A DNA stretch of 64,000 nt from Candidatus Chlorohelix allophototropha (GCF_030389965.1 NZ_CP128400.1:620001-684000), one strand, 5' to 3'; shown: positions 1-8,811, counted from the stretch's first letter. The notes: a model not told the origin generated them from the sequence alone. A program made the numbers and translations.

Positions 1-30
1 GAGATCAAACTGATTTGGTAAACTTTAGAA

Positions 31-132
31 ATGACATCCCAAGAAGAAAATAGTCTACTAAAAGCAGAAATCGAAATCGGAATAGATGCTAATCAATATA
101 AATCCTCACTTAAACGTTCCAAACCCTCCTGA
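31..132 (+). CDS. Very short possible ORF, unrecognised
   Basis: A 33-codon reading frame rich in Glu, Lys and Ser that starts at an ATG and stops at TGA. It has no convincing ribosome binding site and no recognisable domain; the Glu/Leu-rich start vaguely recalls the coiled-coil start of some transposases, but that is too weak to name. The remainder of bases 133-320 shows only AT-rich sequence, presumably the promoter region of the protease gene that follows. Confidence 0.15.
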   Translation: MTSQEENSLLKAEIEIGIDANQYKSSLKRSKPS

Positions 133-320
133 TTAGACCGCCACACATTCGGATTTCCGCTCAATTGTTATGAAAATAATACTTTCTTTGCAATTGGATA
201 ATACCTTTTTACAAAATGCCAAATCTTTTGAAATATCTATTAGTTAAGATAGAACTGTAAAGGAATACGAGCAGTGTGCTCGAACGAGGTTTAATCAATC
301 TAAAATGAAGGGCAATTAGT

Positions 321-1754
321 ATGAATTATAATAATGAAATTCCATCCCAGGAAGGAAACGAAAGCTTCTCGCCTTATCCAGAAGAGTATAATACTAACGA
401 AATACCACAGCCAACCACTGGCATAGGCAATACGAGTCAGGCTTATTATGGCTACACGCAGCAAACTGCTAATTGGTATAACCCTACACCAGAAAATTTC
501 CAGAATCCAACTGCACCATACAATCGTGCGCCTCGCAAAGCCGGAAAAGTGCTACGTTTTGTCATGTTTCCTGCACTGTTCTTGCTGGCGTTGATATTTG
601 GTATGGTAGCTTCAAACATGTTTTTGAACGTAAATAATAGTTCTAAACCCGCAGGGTCAGTAGCCACTATAAACAATAATATCCCGGCAAAAGTAGTTCC
701 GGCAAGTCTTTCCACTACTGCGGCAGGACAATTAACCGTTACACAAAACGCAGAAAAGAATCGCCCTGCTGTAGTGCAGATTACTACAATGCAAAACGCT
801 AGCACCTCATCTCGAGTTAGTCCCTTCAGTGGAAACTCAAGCTCAAGTCCTATACAAACTGGCGTTGGCTCTGGTGTTATCTATGATGCCTCTGGCTATA
901 TTCTTACCAATTACCATGTGGTGAACGGAGCGGATTCGCTACTCGTATCGCTACCGGACGGGCGTTCTTTTGATGGAACAGTGGTTGGTAAAGATATGAT
1001 AACTGACCTTGCCGTGGTCAAGATTGATGCTGGTGGCGCAAGCTTACCGGTAGCTGAGCTTGGCGACTCTTCACAGCTTAAAGTCGGCGATGGTGTAGTG
1101 GCAATTGGTAATGCCTTAGCTTTGCCGGGTGGTCCTACCGTTACCGCTGGCGTGGTTAGTGCGCTTGACCGTAGCGTAACTGAACCAAGTACATCCGGTG
1201 GTAATAGCCTGCGAAGTAATACTGCCAGTGGTCCCCAACTTTATGACTTAATTCAAACTGATGCCGCTATCAATCCCGGCAACAGTGGTGGCGCTTTGCT
1301 AGATATGCAGGGTAAAGTAATCGGTATCAATACACTGGTAGCTGGTCAGGCAGAAGCTGGTTATCAGGCAGAGGGAATCGGCTTTGCCATCTCTATCAAT
1401 CAGGCGAAGCTAATAATTGATCAACTGGTAGCAACGGGCAAGGTAGATCATGCCTTTCTAGGCATCTCGTTCCAACCTCTAACCCCGGCGGAAGCTAAAA
1501 AGCTTAGTCTTGCTACGGGTCAGGGTGGGTCGGTTGTGATGCAAGTACAAAGTGGTTCACCGGCAGCTCAAGCAGGAATTAGCAACGGAGATGTAATCAT
1601 CTCGATAGATGGTCAGAAAATAATCGGTGAATCGACTTTGGGCGAGATTATCAGCCAGCACAAACCGGGCGATAAAGTAAAGCTCGAAATCATCGGCAGT
1701 AACTCACAGTCACGGACTGTAGAAGTGACCCTAGGATTGCGAAATTCAGCTTAA
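321..1754 (+). CDS. HtrA/DegP-type S1C serine protease with one PDZ domain, membrane-anchored
   Basis: Predicted extracytoplasmic quality-control protease. Residues 1-75 are a Tyr/Asn/Pro/Gln-rich cytoplasmic tail, about 78-101 is a single transmembrane helix, then a Ser/Asn-rich linker, the trypsin-like domain (about 140-370) and a PDZ domain (about 385-475). The triad is visible: His199 in TNYHVV, Asp229 in TDLAVVKID, and Ser322 in NPGNSGGALL. The layout cytoplasmic tail-TM-protease-PDZ is the usual one for HtrA proteins of Gram-positive and Chloroflexota type, which are tethered outside the membrane. The ATG start is preceded by a modest AAGGGC site. It appears monocistronic, closed by the hairpin just downstream. 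Family assignment is firm; substrate is unknown. Confidence 0.93.
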   Translation: MNYNNEIPSQEGNESFSPYPEEYNTNEIPQPTTGIGNTSQAYYGYTQQTANWYNPTPENFQNPTAPYNRAPRKAGKVLRFVMFPALFLLALIFGMVASNMFLNVNNSSKPAGSVATINNNIPAKVVPASLSTTAAGQLTVTQNAEKNRPAVVQITTMQNASTSSRVSPFSGNSSSSPIQTGVGSGVIYDASGYILTNYHVVNGADSLLVSLPDGRSFDGTVVGKDMITDLAVVKIDAGGASLPVAELGDSSQLKVGDGVVAIGNALALPGGPTVTAGVVSALDRSVTEPSTSGGNSLRSNTASGPQLYDLIQTDAAINPGNSGGALLDMQGKVIGINTLVAGQAEAGYQAEGIGFAISINQAKLIIDQLVATGKVDHAFLGISFQPLTPAEAKKLSLATGQGGSVVMQVQSGSPAAQAGISNGDVIISIDGQKIIGESTLGEIISQHKPGDKVKLEIIGSNSQSRTVEVTLGLRNSA

Positions 1755-1780
1755 CTTCCTAACCTTCTTTTCTCTCTTCT

Positions 1781-1823
1781 AAAGACCGGTATCTCTGGAA
1801 AATATCTAGGGCGACCGGTCTTT
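1781..1823 (+). terminator. Hairpin after the HtrA-type gene
   Basis: A perfect 10-bp inverted repeat, AAAGACCGGT at 1781-1790 and ACCGGTCTTT at 1814-1823, with a 23-base loop. The arm ends in T residues, but no long U-tract follows, so termination efficiency is uncertain. Confidence 0.6.
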
Positions 1824-1869
1824 GGATAAATAAAATTTATTATTTCAAGTAGCTTAAGGAGATTTGTCT

Positions 1870-2679
1870 GTGAGTATAGGTTCTATGGTTTTTAGAAAAA
1901 AGAGTTTTGTAGGTTTAATGTTTCTTTTGTTGTTAACTATTGCTCTGGTAGCTTGTGGCGATGCACCTACCAGCACTCCGGTTCCCGCCAACAATGCAAC
2001 TACTGCCGCTGTTTCAGGTAACAACAACCTCTCACCTGCCGGACAAACTCCGGGCGCTGGTTTTAGACAGGGCAATTTCAATCCTTCTATCAGTGGCACA
2101 GTCGATAGCTATGACGCAACAGCCAAAACTTTGACTGTAAAAGCGGCGGACGGCACAATTCAGAAATTTGATGTTTCTAATGTGCGCCTCACCAAAACCG
2201 ATAAGATTAGCCTTGATGAATTGACTAAACTTGCTGTGGCAAACGAAACAATTCAGGTAACGGGTGATAAAGCCAGCGATGGTAGTTACAATGCCACTCA
2301 GTTGACAGTATTAGACCCCAACGCTGTAGGTGGTAACGGTGGCGCAGCGGGCAGACTACAACGTCCTGTTGGCACTGGCACGCCCGGTAATAATGTCCCT
2401 AATAATGGTAACGGCACTCCCAATGGTACGTTCGGTAATGGGAGTCAACGAGCAGGCTTTCCCGGTATCGTAGTCCAGAACGCGGTTGTATCTGGCAATA
2501 AGCTTACCGGTACTGACTTCGCCGGACAAGCTATTACTGTTAACCTGAGCGCTACAACCACTGTGTTGAAACGGGCTGCCGGAACAACCGACGAGCTTAA
2601 AGCAGGTGTGACAGTTAGCGTAAATTATGTAACGAGTCAAAGCAGTACAATCACTGCGGTTGCTATCGTTATAGAATAA
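1870..2679 (+). CDS. Lipoprotein with DUF5666-like repeats
   Basis: Secreted lipoprotein of about 269 residues. The signal peptide has a KK pair, a Leu-rich core and the lipobox LVAC with the lipidated Cys at residue 29, followed by a Thr/Ala/Asn/Pro-rich linker. The body has a segment reading ISGTVDSYDATAKTLTV, typical of the DUF5666 beta-sandwich (about residues 75-140), and a second, weaker copy near the C-terminus separated by a Gly/Asn-rich spacer. I chose the GTG at 1870 because AAGGAG (1856-1861) lies 8 bases upstream; the in-frame TTG at 1864 would be too close. The function of DUF5666 proteins is not established; metal or polymer binding at the cell surface is possible. Confidence 0.8.
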   Translation: MSIGSMVFRKKSFVGLMFLLLLTIALVACGDAPTSTPVPANNATTAAVSGNNNLSPAGQTPGAGFRQGNFNPSISGTVDSYDATAKTLTVKAADGTIQKFDVSNVRLTKTDKISLDELTKLAVANETIQVTGDKASDGSYNATQLTVLDPNAVGGNGGAAGRLQRPVGTGTPGNNVPNNGNGTPNGTFGNGSQRAGFPGIVVQNAVVSGNKLTGTDFAGQAITVNLSATTTVLKRAAGTTDELKAGVTVSVNYVTSQSSTITAVAIVIE

Positions 2680-2698
2680 TTTCTTTTCATACATTTTT

Positions 2699-2740
2699 AG
2701 GTCTGGAAGTACGTGTGTGCCGCCAGACCTTTCTTTATTA
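2699..2740 (+). terminator. Rho-independent terminator
   Basis: Perfect 8-bp stem AGGTCTGG (2699-2706) with CCAGACCT (2723-2730), followed by TTCTTTATT. It lies 20 bases after the DUF5666 lipoprotein stop codon. Confidence 0.75.
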
Positions 2741-2795
2741 CCATGTACTTTACATAATTATTTGAATAGAATCACAAACATGCCAGCAATCATAC

Positions 2796-2804
2796 TGCTA
2801 TAAT
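2796..2804 (+). promoter_or_regulatory. Extended -10 promoter for the phosphoesterase lipoprotein
   Basis: TGCTATAAT, a perfect TGn-TATAAT extended -10 box, 56 bases before the GTG start. No good -35 hexamer is visible, as is common for extended -10 promoters. Confidence 0.5.
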
Positions 2805-2859
2805 ATGTTTCTAGTGGCGATGTGAAACTGATTTGTTGTGAGGATTAAATATTATACTT

Positions 2860-3861
2860 GTGAAAAAAATAATATCGGTGTGCTTGATCGCAGCTATTCT
2901 AATGATACTGGCAGCTTGTGGAGATGCTACCGCTACCCCAATAGCTGTTACGCCTACTCAAATTCAGGTGCAAACAACTATTCCAGCAACTACGCTTATT
3001 CCCACCACTTTGCCAATCGTGAGCACCATTACCCCAACTCCCATTCCGGCAACTTCTCCGGTTTTTTCCAGTGAGTTTTCGCCTAAAGCTTTCAAGAGGG
3101 TATTTCTTATTATTCTGGAAAATACCGATTATTCCGAAGCGATACGACAAACCTATTTGGGGCAACTGGCGGGTAAAGGCGCTTTGCTGAAAAACTATTT
3201 TGCTGTAACGCACCCTTCGTACCCAAATTATTTGGCGTTAGTAGGTGGCAGCACTTTTGGAGTTACCAGCGATGGTCAAACCGACCTTGATAAAAGCAAT
3301 TTGGCGGATTTAATGGATGCTGCCGGGATTAGCTGGAAAGTTTATGCGGAAGGTTTGCCCACTACACCCTGCTATAAGGGTGTGCTTTCCGGTGATTATG
3401 CCCGTAAGCACGAACCTTTTGTATCTTTCCTGAATGTGCAGAATAATCCGAATCGCTGTGCCAACATTGTACCTGCCAGCCGTTTGCAGTCTGATATAAC
3501 AGCAAATAGCCTCGCCCACTATATCCTGTATGTGCCGGACCAAAAAAATGATGGGCACGATACGGGACCAAAATACACTTCAACTTGGTTGCAAGGCTTC
3601 TTGCCTCCCATGCTGAATAACCCACAGGTCAGTCAAGGCACGCTATTTGTAGTTACTTTTGATGAAGGGCTAGCGGGTAGCTCAAATCAAGTTTATACCG
3701 TACTAGCGGGTGATATGGTAAAAGCGGGGAGTAGCAGCGACAAACGCTATACTCATTACGATTTGCTGCGCACAATTGAAGATAATTTCCAGTTGGGGAA
3801 TTTGGGGCGTGAGGATGCCACTGCTACTCCGATAAGTGGTATTTGGAATATTGCCCGTTAG
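2860..3861 (+). CDS. Lipoprotein of the alkaline phosphatase/phosphoesterase superfamily
   Basis: Predicted surface lipoprotein of 333 residues. The signal peptide ends in the lipobox LAAC (lipid Cys at residue 20), then a Thr/Pro-rich linker to about residue 65. The catalytic region resembles the phosphoesterase family that includes acid phosphatase AcpA and phospholipase C: an early ILENTDY motif, HPSYPNYLALVGG with a candidate nucleophile region, and a late FVVTFDEG metal-ligand motif followed by YTHYDLLRTIEDNF. The family hydrolyses phosphomonoesters or phospholipids in the alkaline phosphatase fold. The GTG start is in frame with KKIIS, giving a normal signal peptide; the Shine-Dalgarno site (GAGG near 2839) is far away. 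The exact substrate cannot be told. Confidence 0.8.
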   Translation: MKKIISVCLIAAILMILAACGDATATPIAVTPTQIQVQTTIPATTLIPTTLPIVSTITPTPIPATSPVFSSEFSPKAFKRVFLIILENTDYSEAIRQTYLGQLAGKGALLKNYFAVTHPSYPNYLALVGGSTFGVTSDGQTDLDKSNLADLMDAAGISWKVYAEGLPTTPCYKGVLSGDYARKHEPFVSFLNVQNNPNRCANIVPASRLQSDITANSLAHYILYVPDQKNDGHDTGPKYTSTWLQGFLPPMLNNPQVSQGTLFVVTFDEGLAGSSNQVYTVLAGDMVKAGSSSDKRYTHYDLLRTIEDNFQLGNLGREDATATPISGIWNIAR

Positions 3862-3970
3862 TTAATAGGATAGCGTATGGATGACTATGGGTTGGATTTA
3901 AGGTATTGTGATGATAAAAACCAAGAATTACCAACCCAAAAACCATTACAGCTACCGGACAGTTACCTAT

Positions 3971-3999
3971 TTGCATCTGTACTCAGAGGTTGGTATAAT
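3971..3999 (+). promoter_or_regulatory. Promoter for secG and the solute-binding protein gene
   Basis: TTGCAT at 3971-3976, 17 bases, then a perfect TATAAT at 3994-3999. Transcription would start near 4006, about 38 bases before secG. Confidence 0.7.
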
Positions 4000-4043
4000 C
4001 GCACTTTGTCAGACATAAGATTCTTATTCACAGGAGTATAATT

Positions 4044-4268
4044 TTGGGCGGATTTCTAAACGTAATTCAGCTTATCTTGGCTATTTTTATAATCGTGCTG
4101 ATATTGCTTCAAAGCAAGGGTAGTGGCATTACTAGCTCGTCAGCGGCTGATAGCAGCAAAATTTTCAGCTCACGCCGTGGCTTTGAGTTGCGACTTTTCC
4201 AATTTACCATATTATTTTCGATTATTTTTGCATTGGTTGCGCTGTCAAACAGCTTGATTAAGCAATAA
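4044..4268 (+). CDS. secG: Protein translocase subunit SecG
   Basis: Small (74 residues) integral membrane subunit of the SecYEG channel. Two hydrophobic helices (about residues 4-23 and 50-70) flank a polar loop with the characteristic LLQSKGSGITSSS segment and a following SSRRGFE. Length and topology fit bacterial SecG. The start is a TTG with AGGAG (4032-4036) 7 bases upstream. The gene is followed after 12 bases by a solute-binding protein gene, so the two are likely co-transcribed from the promoter at 3971. Confidence 0.9.
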   Translation: MGGFLNVIQLILAIFIIVLILLQSKGSGITSSSAADSSKIFSSRRGFELRLFQFTILFSIIFALVALSNSLIKQ

Positions 4269-4280
4269 AGGAACTGGCAT

Positions 4281-5939
4281 TTGGTTAATCGACTACGGCT
4301 TCAGGTTTTTGTAGCTGGAGTCGGCTTCCTTGCTATTGCATTGTCGCTGGCTTACTTCTTGTTGGCAGTGCCACGTTTTTCTACACCCGCTCAAGGTGGA
4401 ACATATGTTGAAGGGTTGGTGGTAGAGGGCATTCCTGAAGTTGCTATTAACCCGCTCTTACAGATTAACGATCTTAGCCGTGATATTTCTTCATTGGTGT
4501 TTACCGGTCTAACACGCAATGAGGCAGATGGTACAGTTAAGGATGATATAGCCGAAGCTCATTACGACCTCGAAGGTGGCAAGGTTTGGGAATTTTACCT
4601 TCGCCATGATGTTTACTGGCAAGATGGTTTCCCTGTCACATCCAAAGATGTAATTTTCACTGTAAATGTGCTTAAAAGCGATGATTTTGCCACTTTTAGC
4701 CCCTCCGCCCGTGCGCTCCACGATATTTGGAAAGATATAGAAGTTGACCGTTTGGGTGATTACGCGGTACGCTTCCGCCTGACCCGAAGTGTTTGGACTC
4801 CTTTTCTGAATTACACTAGCGTTGGACTATTGCCAGAGCATCAATTAAGATCAGTACCAGTAACAGAATTACGGCGAGCCGATTTTAACCTGACCCCAAT
4901 CGGTACAGGACCTTATCGCCTTCAGAAAGACGGTATTTCACCGGATAGTGTTTCTTTGCAAGTAAATCCTCTATACTACGGTCAAAAACCTTATCTGGAA
5001 AAGATTTGGTTTCGTTTCTATCCTAGTGCAAGGGCAGCGTTAACTGCGCTTGAATCCAATCAAGTAGATGGTATTTCTTCGGTCTCACCCGAAGATCAAG
5101 CAAAAATACTCAATCGTACCGATATACGCGAACTAACCGCGCCCTATGCTGCCAATACTTTCCTTTTCTTCAACCTTAATCGGACTGACCTTTTCGGGCA
5201 GAAAGAGGTCAGGCAAGCAATAACTCAATCAATTGATCGAAATACGCTGGTGAAGGAAGAATTTGCAGGGCAAGCAGTCGTTAGTAACTCACCTATCCTC
5301 AGCTTTTTGTGGGCTTATAAAGCCGATATAAAAACCTTCGATTTTAACCCTAGTGCCGCACGAAACTTGTTGGATCAAGCAGGCTGGAAACTAAATCAAG
5401 AAAACATCAGGGTAAAAGACGGGCAAACCCTAACTTTTACTTTGCTTATTGGCAGTGCCGATGAACAAGTGATAGCCGAACGACTAGTATCAAATCTGCG
5501 TGATGTTGGAATTGTAGCGGCGGTACGGCTCTCGGCAAGCCCTCGTGAATTTATTAATGATCTTGATAAAAGACGCTATGATGCTGTTATGCTGGCAACA
5601 AAAGGGGTAACTAATGACCCCGATGTATTCCAGATTTGGTCTAGCTCAGGGGTATTCAATTACAGCAACTGGAAAAATGATAAAGCCGATCGCTTGCTAG
5701 AAGAAGCTCGTCAGATTTTGGCACAGGACGAGCGCAAGAAACGCTACGACCAGTGGCAAGATTTGTGGATAGAGGATTTACCCGCCGTGCCATTATATTA
5801 CCAATTATATACCTACGCTGTCAGCGATCGTGTACAAGGGTTGGATAGTACCAAACTAAAGGTAGTTAATGAAACCAGCGATCGTCTAAAAGATATAGCC
5901 AATCGTTATGTGCTTAGTAATACAAGGTTTGGCAATTAA
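4281..5939 (+). CDS. ABC transporter solute-binding protein, family 5 (peptide type)
   Basis: Extracytoplasmic binding protein of 552 residues, family SBP_bac_5 (OppA/DppA-like). Residues about 7-30 form one hydrophobic helix without a lipobox, so the protein is probably anchored by it or processed. Family landmarks include VFTGLTRNEADGT, WEFYLRHDVYWQDGFPVTSKDV, and the later FFNLNRTDLFGQKEVRQAI block; the C-terminal region has VTNDPDVFQIWSSSG. The TTG start has AAAGGA 8 bases upstream. No permease or ATPase gene is next to it, so the partner transporter must be encoded elsewhere. The placement directly after secG is notable but gives no functional clue beyond membrane location. Confidence 0.85.
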   Translation: MVNRLRLQVFVAGVGFLAIALSLAYFLLAVPRFSTPAQGGTYVEGLVVEGIPEVAINPLLQINDLSRDISSLVFTGLTRNEADGTVKDDIAEAHYDLEGGKVWEFYLRHDVYWQDGFPVTSKDVIFTVNVLKSDDFATFSPSARALHDIWKDIEVDRLGDYAVRFRLTRSVWTPFLNYTSVGLLPEHQLRSVPVTELRRADFNLTPIGTGPYRLQKDGISPDSVSLQVNPLYYGQKPYLEKIWFRFYPSARAALTALESNQVDGISSVSPEDQAKILNRTDIRELTAPYAANTFLFFNLNRTDLFGQKEVRQAITQSIDRNTLVKEEFAGQAVVSNSPILSFLWAYKADIKTFDFNPSAARNLLDQAGWKLNQENIRVKDGQTLTFTLLIGSADEQVIAERLVSNLRDVGIVAAVRLSASPREFINDLDKRRYDAVMLATKGVTNDPDVFQIWSSSGVFNYSNWKNDKADRLLEEARQILAQDERKKRYDQWQDLWIEDLPAVPLYYQLYTYAVSDRVQGLDSTKLKVVNETSDRLKDIANRYVLSNTRFGN

Positions 5940-6097
5940 ACCCTTGTAAATCATGGTTCGCGGAAATTCAGACGGAAAAGGAAATAAACGGTAAGCTGTT
6001 TAAAATAGTGCTTTCGGCATAGTCCCAAAAGTGCGGATTTCCTTTCGGTTAGCAGCAAACAAGCCACCCTCTTTTTATTTACGTCTATCCCACAACG

Positions 6098-6126
6098 TTG
6101 ACAAATTATCTCCGCAAGCATAAATT
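6098..6126 (+). promoter_or_regulatory. Sigma-A type promoter for the PPOX-family gene
   Basis: TTGACA at 6098-6103, a 17-base spacer, and TAAATT at 6121-6126. It lies about 60 bases before the ATG at 6189. The rest of the 5940-6188 gap shows nothing else convincing. Confidence 0.6.
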
Positions 6127-6188
6127 TATAGCCAAATTAGTATTTCATCTCCGCTATACAGGAAAATAATCATAAAGGTAGATAAACA

Positions 6189-6599
6189 ATGACGATACTA
6201 TCGGATAGTCATCGGGTTTACCTTGCTTACCCGCATTATTGCGTGCTGGCAACTATCAATAAAGATGGCACTCCCCAACTCAGCACTGTTTGGTTTGAAC
6301 TAGAGGGCGATGAATTACTTTTTAGCCTAGAAGCAGATAGCCTTAAAATTAGAAACCTGTTGCGAGACCCACGCTGCGCGGCGAGTATTCCTAACGGTGG
6401 TCGCTTTGTGTCAGTCAAGGGTACTGTAACAATTATCGAGGATTTTGACCAGGGCTGGAACGATTTAGTGCGGCTTGGTACACGCTATTATGGAACGGTA
6501 GAAGGCTTGAAACAGGCTGAGTTCTTGGGTGGTGGGGACAAACACCACTACACGGTACGCTTGAGCATCGAAAAGGCTTCATCTGTTGGTGTGGGTTAG
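6189..6599 (+). CDS. PPOX-class flavin/F420-dependent oxidoreductase
   Basis: 136-residue protein of the pyridoxamine 5'-phosphate oxidase-like split barrel family. The diagnostic beginning is YPHYCVLATINKDGTPQLST, followed by VWFELEGDELLFSLEADS and RNLLRDPRCAASI, which form the cofactor-binding barrel. Small stand-alone members of this size are usually called PPOX-class F420-dependent enzymes in Actinobacteria and Chloroflexota; whether this one binds FMN, F420 or heme cannot be told by reading. The ATG has a weak AAAGGTAG site upstream. It stands alone with its own promoter. Confidence 0.85.
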   Translation: MTILSDSHRVYLAYPHYCVLATINKDGTPQLSTVWFELEGDELLFSLEADSLKIRNLLRDPRCAASIPNGGRFVSVKGTVTIIEDFDQGWNDLVRLGTRYYGTVEGLKQAEFLGGGDKHHYTVRLSIEKASSVGVG

Positions 6600-6941
6600 G
6601 TTTTGTCGGGAATGAGGGTAGTTTGGCAAGTTTGTTATTATTTATGGTAAGCTGTATATAAACTTTACCCTAACAAGCCATTGACTGTAAGATATTAGCT
6701 GATTCGAGGATTCAGAGATTTGAAAGCGCTTCGAGATTTTGCAATGGTTTTGATCAAATAAATAATTTCTTCAAGAGTGGAACAACATTGAAAGTTTTAG
6801 TGTAAAGAAGACTCTAGCAACGGGTACGCACCACAGTTTATCAATCGATAATGAGAGTAGCATAATCTTAAATTTCGGGTTACTTCTAGCATTAGTATGC
6901 GCTAGAATTTACCTGAGCCAAATTTTCAGAAAGGGATTAAC
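6600..6941 (+). other. Intergenic stretch without a gene; short inverted repeat near its end
   Basis: No reading frame with coding character is visible. Near the end there is a perfect 7-bp inverted repeat TTCTAGC (6884-6890) / GCTAGAA (6901-6907), 35 bases before the next ATG; the second arm overlaps a TAGAAT that could act as a -10 box. It may be an operator for the URO-D-like gene. Confidence 0.35.
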
Positions 6942-7889
6942 ATGAACAAACGCGATGCAATTTTGAGTGTGGTCGATAGTAGCAAACCGTTCTCCTACAT
7001 CCCCGCTGCATTTTTTCTGCACTTTCCGGATGAATTTCACGCTGGACGTGCAGCAGTTGAAAAGCATCTAGAGTATTTCCGCTATACGGGTATGGACTTG
7101 CTAAAAATACAATATGAGGGTAAATATCCTACGCTTCCAGAAATCCAGTCTCCTGCCGATTGGCTTAAAATGCCTTACTATGGTCGAGAGTTTTATGAGG
7201 GACAATTGGAAGCAATAGAGGGGTTGGTTAAAACTATTAAACATGAGGCAGTGGTAGTAGTTACCCTCTACTCCCCCTTTATGTGTGCAGTGCATTCTAC
7301 CAGCGATGCTATTGTCAGTAAGGCTTTAAATAACGAGCCTGAATTAATCAAGAAAGCTCTGGAAACAATTACCGAAAGCCTTTTGCTGTTCGTGCGCGAG
7401 TGTATTAAGTTAGGAGTGGACGGCTTCTATACCTCAACTCAGGGCGGTGAAATCGGACGCTTTAACGACCCAACCGTTTTCGATAAATATATCAAACCCT
7501 ATGATTTGGTTTTAATGGAAGAAGCAAACCGGGAATGCCTGTTCAATATTCTGCATGTTTGTGATTACCACCTCGATTATGATGATTTTGGGAAGTTCGT
7601 GGATTATCCCGGTACGGTGGTAAACGCGCCACTAAATGTAGGAAATAAAGAATTGACTCCTAAAGAAGCCGCACAATTTTTCAAACGACCCTATATGGGT
7701 GGTTTGGAGCGCAAGGGGATTATTACCAACGGTACACCCGACCAAATCCGCCAGAATGTTGAAAAGGTTATTGAGGAAGCGCCGGAACGCTTTATTCTGG
7801 CAGCCGATTGCACAGTGCCTTCCGATGTCTCATGGGATAACTTAAAATACGTAATTGACCTAGCGCACAATTACAGGCGGAGCAGCTAA
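6942..7889 (+). CDS. Uroporphyrinogen decarboxylase-like (URO-D superfamily) protein
   Basis: 315-residue TIM-barrel protein of the URO-D/MtaA-CmuA superfamily. Visible features are the KHLEYFRYTGMDLLKIQYEG start, a VTLYSPFMCAVH strand, GVDGFYTSTQGGEIGRF, and the C-terminal ILAADCTVPSDVSWDNLKYVID, which matches the LxxGCxVP-type end of the corrinoid methyltransferase and URO-D branches. True HemE normally begins with a conserved RQAGRYxPEY signature that I do not see, so heme synthesis is unlikely. A methyltransferase or other barrel activity is more probable. AAAGGG lies upstream of the ATG. Monocistronic, closed by the hairpin at 7894. Confidence 0.75.
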   Translation: MNKRDAILSVVDSSKPFSYIPAAFFLHFPDEFHAGRAAVEKHLEYFRYTGMDLLKIQYEGKYPTLPEIQSPADWLKMPYYGREFYEGQLEAIEGLVKTIKHEAVVVVTLYSPFMCAVHSTSDAIVSKALNNEPELIKKALETITESLLLFVRECIKLGVDGFYTSTQGGEIGRFNDPTVFDKYIKPYDLVLMEEANRECLFNILHVCDYHLDYDDFGKFVDYPGTVVNAPLNVGNKELTPKEAAQFFKRPYMGGLERKGIITNGTPDQIRQNVEKVIEEAPERFILAADCTVPSDVSWDNLKYVIDLAHNYRRSS

Positions 7890-7893
7890 AGAT

Positions 7894-7921
7894 AAATCCG
7901 GGCATAACTACACCCGGATTT
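7894..7921. terminator. Bidirectional terminator hairpin
   Basis: Perfect 9-bp stem AAATCCGGG (7894-7902) / CCCGGATTT (7913-7921) between two convergent genes. The A and T ends of the stem supply a U-run on both strands. Confidence 0.75.
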
Positions 7922-7936
7922 GTTCAATTATTTAAA

Positions 7937-8608
7937 TCACTTAGTTTTAGCCTCAGCAGGGGCTTTTTCATCCTTAGTCTCTGCCGAGGAAAAACGCTTT
8001 ACAGCCTTTGATAAAATACCACCAGCAGAATGCTTTGCGGGGGTTTTTGGCTTTTCCGCATCAACCGACTTAGTGGGAGGCTTTTGTATTCTCGGTTCAA
8101 CCGACTTAGTGGGAGGTTTTTGCATTCTCGGTTCAACCGATTTGGCGACTGGCTTTTGTATTTTTGGTTCAGCCGGTTTCGCTACTGTCGGTACTTCCCT
8201 TGCGGTGGATTTTACGGTAGTTAGTTTTTTCTCGCGATTTTGAATGCTTACTTGAGAGGCATAGCGGGTGAAGTTAAGTTGCCCATCAATTCTCCCCAAA
8301 CCTTGTTCGGCTAACAGTATGTTCAGGGTCTTGTTGCCTACTCCCGCACTATCGAGATATATCACTACGCCAGCAATAGTTGCCAAGTCCACCACTTTAA
8401 GTTTGAGCAAGCTCAGAGGGGTTTTAAGATCGCTTCCTTCCTTTGTACCAAATCGTCTCTTGGCATTTTCGCCTAGCGCTTTAAAAGTACCGGCGTTCCG
8501 TTCTCCGGCTAGTTCCCGGATTTGTTCTACCAATTCCTTTACAGTTTTGTCCGGATTAAAGGACTTCACAGCTTTTGTTGTAGTTTGGATGGGATTTTCT
8601 TGGGACAT
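7937..8608 (-). CDS. Hypothetical protein with 12-residue Lys/Pro repeat tail
   Basis: 223 residues; I do not recognise the family. Residues about 15-120 look like a folded, mostly helical domain (KTVKELVEQIRELAGERNAG, then LLKLKVVDLATIAGVVIYLD and a region rich in Leu and Gly). From about 130 the chain is Lys/Pro/Ala-rich and disordered, with a 12-residue unit around KSVEPRIQKPPT repeated three to four times. At DNA level the period is exactly 36 bases (units begin at 8061, 8097, 8133 and 8169). A basic, repeat-rich tail of this type suggests nucleic-acid or surface-polymer binding, but this is inference. GGGAGG lies just upstream of the ATG. Confidence 0.6.
   Translation of the reverse strand: MSQENPIQTTTKAVKSFNPDKTVKELVEQIRELAGERNAGTFKALGENAKRRFGTKEGSDLKTPLSLLKLKVVDLATIAGVVIYLDSAGVGNKTLNILLAEQGLGRIDGQLNFTRYASQVSIQNREKKLTTVKSTAREVPTVAKPAEPKIQKPVAKSVEPRMQKPPTKSVEPRIQKPPTKSVDAEKPKTPAKHSAGGILSKAVKRFSSAETKDEKAPAEAKTK
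8061..8180 (-). repeat. 36-bp in-frame tandem repeat
   Basis: Three to four units of a 36-base repeat encode the KSVEPRxQKPPT tail of the preceding protein. The first two units are almost identical, the third and fourth have diverged, so copy number probably varies by slippage. Confidence 0.8.
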
Positions 8609-8732
8609 GTTAACCTCCCGGTTAAATCATATCTACTGCTGACTGAGCATAAAATGATACTGCTACTACAATAATACCAGAAAAATTTTAGGCTACTATA
8701 TATTTTAAGAAATTTGAAGTTACCAGATTAGT

Positions 8733-8761
8733 TTGACCGGATTATTGGCTGTACGTATAAT
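8733..8761 (+). promoter_or_regulatory. Promoter for the acyl-CoA synthetase gene
   Basis: TTGACC at 8733-8738, exactly 17 bases, then TATAAT at 8756-8761; about 50 bases before the ATG. Confidence 0.75.
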
Positions 8762-8811
8762 CCTGACAAGTAATTTTATACCACCCGAAAAATATATTCT
8801 GGAGGAAGAAG

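Noticed and set aside
3890-3935. GGGTTGG/CCAACCC inverted repeat after the phosphoesterase gene as terminator
   Set aside because: Only 7 bp with a loop of about 30 bases and no T-run; too weak to call.
6942-7889. hemE (true uroporphyrinogen decarboxylase)
   Set aside because: The conserved N-terminal RQAGRY-type signature is absent and no other heme genes are nearby; only superfamily membership is supported.
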